Of a stretch of DNA of 56,446 nt, positions 50,774 through 56,446 are shown piece after piece. Both the position numbers and the translations under genes were made by a program. Position 1 is the first letter of the stretch, and the number at the start of each line of letters is the position of its first letter. This DNA is from an uncultured Acetatifactor sp. (GTDB lineage: Bacteria > Bacillota > Clostridia > Lachnospirales > Lachnospiraceae), in assembly GCA_910580225.1 (NCBI GenBank), contig CAJTXE010000023.1, positions 16,211 to 72,656 on the forward strand, given 5' to 3'. The notes under the pieces were generated by a model. That model was not told where the DNA came from and did no database searches. It saw only the letters and a program-made list of their open reading frames with translations.

Positions 50774-52171
50774 CTAATTTATGTCTGATGCATCTGTTAC
50801 TTCATCTGCAGCAATTCCTTTTTCTGCTTTCAGTTTTTTATTTGCATCTTCAACATCCATTCTTGAAAGTGCAAACATAATCAATACATCAAAGATTAAC
50901 GGAAGCCAAAGATACATGAACTGCATCATATCAAGTGCAGACTGTGGCTGAGTTGCATTTGTTCCGACATATCCACTGAGCTCAAGCATCCATCCAACAA
51001 CAGCAGTTCCAATACCTCCACCGATTTTTACACCAAGAGAAGTACAAGAGTACATCGTTCCATCAATTCTCTTTCCCTGTGTAAGATAAGTGTATTCAGA
51101 GCAGGATGCAATAACAGCATTCATATCTCCCTGCCATGGTCCCTGACCTAAGGCTGCAAGAGCTGTAAACGCCATCATCAGCGGAACACTACCCATATAT
51201 CCGGCAACAACAACAAGTGCTCTACCGATGACTGCTAAGACATAACCTCTTAAGTTCAGTTTATACATGCCTTTCCACTTACCAACTAATGTCGGTGTAA
51301 AAATCAGGGCAATGATCAGTGGAATATTTACTGCCCATGCAAATTGTCCAAACAAATTCTTATTTTTCAGTACCCATGTCATGTAAAAAATGCCAGCTCC
51401 AATCATGGCACCATATAACTGCTGTAAAATATATGTTCCACAAATCATCATGTAATATTTGTTTTTGACAAGAAGCTTGAATGCCTGTACCATTCCATAC
51501 TTTTCATTATCATTCTTTACTTCTCCTTCATTAAGTTCTTCCTCCGGAAGTTCCTTAACAGAAAGTGCTGAAATCGTATTTACGACCAGACCAATGATTG
51601 CATAGATAATAGCAACCGTTCTCCATGCCGCAGCATCTCCACCACATTTATCTACAAATCCAACTGTAATCGCCTGAATCAGAAGACTTGTTGAAAATGC
51701 AAAAATAAAACGGTAAGCTCCCATCTGTACACGCTCTTTGCTGTTCTTTGTAATCAGTGACGTAAGTGCTGAATAAGCAATATTGTTTGCTGTATAAAAC
51801 ACACCATTTAACAGTGTATAAGAAATAAAGAACCATGCATATTTAGCCGTTGTTCCCAAACTCACCGGTACTGCAAAGCAGCCGACCAGCGTAATGGCAC
51901 AACCAATATATCCGTATAGCATCCAAGGTTTCGCTTTTCCCATTTTACTGTGTGTTTTGTCAATCATTGATCCAAAAAATATATCCGTAAAACCATCAAA
52001 TAGTTTTGATACGGCAATCAGGGTACCCACGACACCTGCAGCAAGTCCTACCGAGTCCGTCAGATAGACCATCATAAAAGATGTCAGGAACGCATAGACT
52101 ACATTACCTGCAATATCACCTGATCCGTATCCAATTTTGTTATACCATTTCAAATACTTTTTTTCTTCCAT
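50774..52171 (-). CDS. GPH-family sodium:sugar symporter
   Basis: A 465-residue transporter with twelve helices. GPH markers are YGSGDIAGNVVYAFLTSFMM, the loop DIFFGSMIDKTHSKMGKAKP, and NAVIASCSEYTYLTQGKRID. Imports a galactoside or other glycoside with Na+ or H+. AGGAGC lies upstream of the ATG. It follows the beta-galactosidase gene by 167 bases in the same direction, so lactose or another beta-galactoside is the likely substrate. Confidence 0.9.
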   Translation of the reverse strand: MEEKKYLKWYNKIGYGSGDIAGNVVYAFLTSFMMVYLTDSVGLAAGVVGTLIAVSKLFDGFTDIFFGSMIDKTHSKMGKAKPWMLYGYIGCAITLVGCFAVPVSLGTTAKYAWFFISYTLLNGVFYTANNIAYSALTSLITKNSKERVQMGAYRFIFAFSTSLLIQAITVGFVDKCGGDAAAWRTVAIIYAIIGLVVNTISALSVKELPEEELNEGEVKNDNEKYGMVQAFKLLVKNKYYMMICGTYILQQLYGAMIGAGIFYMTWVLKNKNLFGQFAWAVNIPLIIALIFTPTLVGKWKGMYKLNLRGYVLAVIGRALVVVAGYMGSVPLMMAFTALAALGQGPWQGDMNAVIASCSEYTYLTQGKRIDGTMYSCTSLGVKIGGGIGTAVVGWMLELSGYVGTNATQPQSALDMMQFMYLWLPLIFDVLIMFALSRMDVEDANKKLKAEKGIAADEVTDASDIN

Positions 52172-52338
52172 CGAATTTCTTTGCTCCTCATCTTCATCGC
52201 ACTTAGAATCTCAATATGGCTAACCGTATGATATCTAATTCTGTTTTTTTCTCTGATTTTGTCTGATTGCTCTGTATATCCGGACTTTACATTACAATCA
52301 GACTCTCTTTCCTTGTTTACGGGTTACATGAAACTTTA

Positions 52339-55300
52339 TTATCCCTTTACATACGGTATCAGTGTAAACTGAAACCGGAATAATACATCATCAAATCGGT
52401 ACTGCTCCAATACAACTGGACCACAACTATTAGAACCAATGCCATTTAATGCGTAGTCAACACAGAATACTACACTATCTGATTCTATTAATTCATAATT
52501 ATGCGTTTTCTTCTCAAGTTCTTCCTGTGTATAATAAGAAGCATTGAATGAAAATGCCTTTTCTGCGGATGCCACAATTCCATATCGGCTGTTGTTAAGC
52601 TCTACATATTCACAATCATAATGGCTTCCATTTTCCTGTGGACGGATATAGTCCTCATGTAAATCCCCTACATCTGCCCGGTACAAACCGTGGCTCGCAG
52701 CCTGATGTTTATCACAATAACTTTCCTGTGGTCCCATTCCAAAGTATCTTACAGCTGAAAGTTTTTTATCCAGGAACATCCTCACACCAAATCTCGGAAG
52801 ATCCGGGAATTCATCGTCTTTTGTTACTGCAATATCTGCATCAATCTTTCCAGCAGCTTCTATTTTCCATGTAATCGTCACATCAAGAATCTTCTGTACT
52901 GTCTCTGCCACAACGGAAGCATGGCTTGTAATCTTCACACCATGTTTTCCCTGCACAACCTCTGTCGTATAGGATCTTGTGTAAGCCTTATCATAGTGGG
53001 CTTTCTTCCATTCAGACTTGATGTACATATCGTTATCTGTTGGAGCTCTCCAAATATTTAATTCCATCGGATGGTTCAAGTATTCCCGCCCTGCGAATTT
53101 CATCTCTGTAAAGAGTGCAGTACGTTTGTCTATGGTATAAGCAAATTCACGCCCCTTGATATGAATCTGTGTATCATTTTCATTTACCTGTAATTCAGAG
53201 TCCACTACTGTTTTTGGTATCCATTTCTCTGCAAGTTTACATTTTGTATCCTCTTTACTTACCTCAATTTCATCAAATCCAAGAATATGGTCTTCATCCA
53301 ACAGTGGCAATTCTTTTTTCAGATGGTAAATAAGTTTTAAATAACATTTCCCATTCTCTGGAACATTGATCTTCAGGTTTGTTTTTCCTTCCCCGTGTGG
53401 TGCCACAGAAAACTCCGGAAGTATGCCTTTGCTGATCACAAGACCATCCTGTGTCAGCTCATAACTAATCTTCACATAATCTTTCAAGTCATCAAAATCC
53501 ATGTAGTTATGAAGCACCAGTTCTCCGCTTTCTTTGTTATAGGAAATAACTCTTGCCGGGCGATAAACATTCTTGTATTCGAAAAGTCCTGTATGTACCG
53601 TTCTGTCCGGATATACTAATCCATCCATACAGAAGTTGCCATCATGAATTTCTTCGCCATGGTCGCCCCCATAAGCATATATAGTCTTTCCATTCTCAGC
53701 AGTTCCATGAGCAATCGCATGGTCACACCATTCCCAGACAAAGCCGCCGCACATTTTATCATTATCCTGAATCATCTGGAAGTAATCTTCAAAATCTCCA
53801 GGTCCGTTTCCCATGCTGTGACAGTACTCTACCAAAAGGAAGGGTTTGCTTCCATCTTTATCCAGATATTCCTGAATTTCGGAAAGCGCTGGGTACATCC
53901 GGCTGTACACATCCAGATTGCTGTAATCATATGTTTCATCATAATTACGGTATCTTGCACTCTCATATTGTGTGATACGGTCTGGATCAAAATTCTTTGT
54001 CCATTCCAGTGCTTTTTCAAAGTTGCAGCCATAAGCACTCTCATTTCCCATTGACCACATAACAATACAGAAACGGTTTTTGTCACGTTCCACCATGAGT
54101 TTTACGCGATCAACGATTGCCTCTTCCCATACCGGATCATCTGCAATCTTCTCATTCCATCGTTTGAACCGATTGTAATCAGTGTCTTCTTTTCTGTAGA
54201 TCATAAATGGACCATGAGCTTCAATATCTGCTTCATCTATTACCATGAATCCATACTTGTCACACATTTCATAGAAAAATGGTGCGTTCGGATAGTGGCT
54301 GGAACGGATCGCATTAAAATTATGCTGCTTCATTAACGTAAGATCGGTTGTAATCTGTTCCGGATTGATTGTAAATCCAGTAACCGGATCAGAATCATGT
54401 CGATTGACACCACGGAATTTAATCTTCTGTCCATTTAAATAAATAACCTGGTCTTTAATCTCTATCTTTCTTAATGCAATGTGATCTACAATTACTTCAT
54501 TCTCTGTTTCAAGAATCAGTTTATATAGATATGGATTTTCTGTATTCCAAAGTTCCGGACTTGCGATTTCTAATACAGCTGTTCCTTCTTCAGCAATACT
54601 TCCTAGTGCTACAACTGCTCCGTTTCTATCTTCAATCGAAATTTTTACATTTAACGGAGAGTAGAATTTCATTTCAATTTCTACTTTCGCAAGCATATCC
54701 TCAATTCTTGTTTTAATATGATAATCACTGATTGCCTGTTTTGAGCGTTTCAAAATGTACACATCCCGGAAAATACCACTCATACGGAATTTGTCCTGAT
54801 CTTCCAAATAGGAACCATCACACCACTTCATTACCAACACTGCCACCGTATTCGTTCCATCCTGAAGTACATCGGTAACATCAAACTCACTGGTCATATG
54901 CGAAACCTGGCTGTATCCTATGTAAGAGCCATTGATCCATACGTAAAAGCAACTGTCTACTCCTTCAAAGTTCAAAAAAGATTTTGGCGCTTTCTCATCT
55001 CTACTGTACTCAAAAGTATGTACATAGGCTCCACACGGAATGTCCTGTGGCACATATGGTGGATCAAACGGAAATGGATACCGGATGTTTGTATACTGGT
55101 GTGTATCATATCCAGCCATCTGCCATACACTTGGAACCTGAATCTCATCAAAATTTTCTGTATCATAATTCTTCTCAAAGAAAGAATCCTTAATGTCATA
55201 GATGCTGTTAAAATACTGGAATTTCCAAGTTCCATTCAATAACTGCATACGATCTGACTCTTCTCTGTGTTCCACCAAGTTATCCATTCTTCTGGATGCC

Positions 55301-55377
55301 GGAATATAATAGGCTCTGGCTGGCATTGTGTTTTCGTGCAGTACGCTTAGATTTTCATAATAATGTGGTACGATCAT
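52339..55377 (-). CDS. lacZ: GH2 beta-galactosidase
   Basis: A 1012-residue LacZ-type enzyme of normal length with five domains: jelly roll (about 50-215), two immunoglobulin-like domains, the barrel (about 320-610) and the C-terminal beta-sandwich. KFRGVNRHDSDPVTGF, the acid/base Glu in VMWSMGNESAYG and the nucleophile Glu in FLLVEYCHSMGNGPG are present, as is WEWCDHAI. Intracellular; hydrolyses lactose and related beta-galactosides. GGAGGAG precedes the ATG at 55377. Confidence 0.95.
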   Translation of the reverse strand: MIVPHYYENLSVLHENTMPARAYYIPASRRMDNLVEHREESDRMQLLNGTWKFQYFNSIYDIKDSFFEKNYDTENFDEIQVPSVWQMAGYDTHQYTNIRYPFPFDPPYVPQDIPCGAYVHTFEYSRDEKAPKSFLNFEGVDSCFYVWINGSYIGYSQVSHMTSEFDVTDVLQDGTNTVAVLVMKWCDGSYLEDQDKFRMSGIFRDVYILKRSKQAISDYHIKTRIEDMLAKVEIEMKFYSPLNVKISIEDRNGAVVALGSIAEEGTAVLEIASPELWNTENPYLYKLILETENEVIVDHIALRKIEIKDQVIYLNGQKIKFRGVNRHDSDPVTGFTINPEQITTDLTLMKQHNFNAIRSSHYPNAPFFYEMCDKYGFMVIDEADIEAHGPFMIYRKEDTDYNRFKRWNEKIADDPVWEEAIVDRVKLMVERDKNRFCIVMWSMGNESAYGCNFEKALEWTKNFDPDRITQYESARYRNYDETYDYSNLDVYSRMYPALSEIQEYLDKDGSKPFLLVEYCHSMGNGPGDFEDYFQMIQDNDKMCGGFVWEWCDHAIAHGTAENGKTIYAYGGDHGEEIHDGNFCMDGLVYPDRTVHTGLFEYKNVYRPARVISYNKESGELVLHNYMDFDDLKDYVKISYELTQDGLVISKGILPEFSVAPHGEGKTNLKINVPENGKCYLKLIYHLKKELPLLDEDHILGFDEIEVSKEDTKCKLAEKWIPKTVVDSELQVNENDTQIHIKGREFAYTIDKRTALFTEMKFAGREYLNHPMELNIWRAPTDNDMYIKSEWKKAHYDKAYTRSYTTEVVQGKHGVKITSHASVVAETVQKILDVTITWKIEAAGKIDADIAVTKDDEFPDLPRFGVRMFLDKKLSAVRYFGMGPQESYCDKHQAASHGLYRADVGDLHEDYIRPQENGSHYDCEYVELNNSRYGIVASAEKAFSFNASYYTQEELEKKTHNYELIESDSVVFCVDYALNGIGSNSCGPVVLEQYRFDDVLFRFQFTLIPYVKG

Positions 55378-55576
55378 AAATAGCTCTCCTCCAATACATA
55401 TACTTTTTTGCTCTTTGTTTTCCTAAAGCAAACCTTATACTTTACTTTTTGTTTACGTTCCTTAGTTATGCTATATATAGCTTATCCTAATTCGCAAAAT
55501 ATGTCTATGAATTGGATTAGACAAAATATGCACTAAATGATACAATGATAAAAAGTACGAAAAGAGGTGCTGTCCT
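55378..55576. promoter_or_regulatory. Divergent promoter region of lacZ and AraC regulator
   Basis: CAAAATATG occurs at 55495-55503 and 55522-55530, direct repeats 27 bases apart, suitable as AraC half-sites. A promoter TAGACA (55518-55523), 17 bases, TACAAT (55541-55546) serves the + gene and overlaps the second repeat. Confidence 0.55.
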
Positions 55577-56440
55577 ATGCATTTGAACACCGGTTATTTG
55601 AACCACTCACATATGGATTTCAAAGACAAAAGTCGTCCGCTGATTGTCGGTAGCTGTGGTACTTACCGTCTTTCCAGACATCCCAAACTTCCGACCTACC
55701 GTCCAAGGGGTCGTCTGGATTATCAGATTATATATATCACTGCTGGTTGTTGGCATTTTCATTTTGATAATGTAAATAATGAAACGATTGTTCCAGCCGG
55801 CAACATTGTACTGTACAGACCGAAAGAACTCCAAAAATATGAATATTACGGAGAAGATAAGACAGAAGTATACTGGATTCACTTCACAGGAAGCAATGTG
55901 AAAAATATCTTACGTCAATATGGGTTTCCGGATAAAGAACGTGTCTTTCAAGTGGGTACATCTAATGAATATGAACAAATTTTCAAACGTATCATTATCG
56001 AGCTCCAACGCTGTCAAGACAATTATGAGGAAATGCTTGTCCTTTTGCTACGTCATCTTCTGATCAGTTTCCACCGGGAACTGACAAGAGAGCACATATT
56101 AAAAAATGAATATCTTGATCATGAGATGGATAATGCTGTTACCTTTTTCAGTGAAAACTACAATCAAAATATCAATATTGATGATTATGCTGCCTCACGA
56201 GGCATGAGTGTCAGCTGGTTTATCCGAAATTTTAAAAAATATACCGGTTCTACACCAATGCAATTCATTGTGGGAATCCGTATCAACAATGCTCAGATGT
56301 TACTTGAAACAACAACTTATTCCATCAATGAGATTTCTAAGATTGTCGGATATGATAACCAGCTTTATTTCAGCCGGCTTTTTCACAAGCTGAAAGGATA
56401 TTCGCCAAGAGAATACAGAAAAATAAGAAATAAGTTATGA
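55577..56440 (+). CDS. AraC-family transcriptional regulator of the lactose locus
   Basis: A 287-residue regulator. The N-terminal cupin domain has YQIIYITAGCWHFHFDNVNN and VLYRPKELQKYEYYGEDKTE, with VYWIHFTGSN typical for AraC regulators of glycoside genes. The two HTH motifs are IDDYAASRGMSVSWFIRNFK and INEISKIVGYDNQLYFSRLF, then GYSPREYRK. AGAGGTG precedes the ATG. Divergent from lacZ, it most likely activates the lacZ-GPH operon with a sugar effector. Confidence 0.9.
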   Translation: MHLNTGYLNHSHMDFKDKSRPLIVGSCGTYRLSRHPKLPTYRPRGRLDYQIIYITAGCWHFHFDNVNNETIVPAGNIVLYRPKELQKYEYYGEDKTEVYWIHFTGSNVKNILRQYGFPDKERVFQVGTSNEYEQIFKRIIIELQRCQDNYEEMLVLLLRHLLISFHRELTREHILKNEYLDHEMDNAVTFFSENYNQNINIDDYAASRGMSVSWFIRNFKKYTGSTPMQFIVGIRINNAQMLLETTTYSINEISKIVGYDNQLYFSRLFHKLKGYSPREYRKIRNKL

Positions 56441-56446
56441 AATCTA

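Larger units (their letters stand above)
35746..56446. mobile_element. Integrative element with triple serine recombinases, far end not seen
   Basis: The left end is at the spmA join. The proven element part runs to about 44,200: Rpn protein, three recombinases, small proteins, HTH, sigma factor and divergent XRE. That order mirrors the Tn916 end (orf9-orf7-orf8-xis-int), with recombinases in place of xis/int. The MATE/PadR block (44.3-48.1 kb) is in the usual cargo position. No conjugation gene (relaxase, VirB4, coupling protein) is seen, and whether the lactose genes belong to it is open. The right limit given is only the window end. Confidence 0.55.

Noticed and set aside
48648..56440. Lactose locus as certain element cargo
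   Set aside because: Its composition resembles the element, but no element-type gene occurs beyond 48.6 kb and the right end is unseen, so membership is left open.

Overview
The window reads as chromosome from a spore-forming, anaerobic, gut-type member of the Clostridia, most likely Lachnospiraceae (inference). The grounds are strong AGGAGG-type ribosome sites, a spmA/spmB sporulation pair, several Firmicutes-type carbohydrate clusters (GH13, GH32, GH2 with GPH transporter, LplB/LplC/LipO-type ABC importer), and an integrative element whose regulatory module resembles Tn916/Tn1549. No tRNA, rRNA or CRISPR array was recognised.

Layout. 1-400 carries two copies of a 107-bp repeat and a promoter region. 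409-2310 holds a methyltransferase and an XRE regulator; 2603-4264 is an oligo-1,6-glucosidase. 4314-9708 is a complete five-gene set matching the poorly understood STM4011-STM4015 families (two radical SAM enzymes, an alkaline-phosphatase-fold hydrolase, an ATP-grasp protein and a leucine-rich protein). Its leader is almost entirely a 13-bp perfect hairpin that hides the Shine-Dalgarno sequence of the first gene. An XRE regulator with a 52-residue tandem repeat precedes it. 10929-14883 contains a metallophosphoesterase/beta-propeller protein and a divergent GH123-like protein. 14954-21761 is a fructan/sucrose locus: GH32 enzyme, lipoprotein binding protein, two permeases, and a divergent LacI regulator across an AT-rich region with four copies of an 11-bp motif. 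21854-25207 holds a mini kinase-fold protein, a neopullulanase-like GH13 enzyme and an AraC regulator. 25226-32643 is a block on the minus strand of two full ABC exporters, an OmpR response regulator without a kinase, and an ABC-2 transporter. 33007-34419 is a secreted lipoprotein esterase.

At about 35,722 the sequence changes. spmA is cut in the middle and everything to its right is visibly richer in A+T. Immediately next to the cut lie an Rpn-type nuclease-fold protein and three tandem large serine recombinases (35889-41722), followed by small element genes in the Tn916-like order HTH, sigma factor, divergent XRE (42626-44172). A probable cargo follows: winged-helix protein, MATE pump, divergent PadR repressor, with a second related winged-helix sequence at 47872-48105 that is fused to an unrelated N-terminal domain. 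The remainder (48648-56440) is a HAD phosphatase and a lactose-type locus (AraC, GPH symporter, beta-galactosidase, AraC). The missing 5' half of spmA is not seen up to base 56446, so the insert, if single, is longer than about 20.7 kb.

The leads most worth following are the interrupted spmA with its recombinase triplet (possibly a skin-like developmental element, or simply an integrative conjugative element), the STM4011-4015 cluster with its self-masking leader, and a 25-codon gene in its own short transcription unit at 50494-50690.
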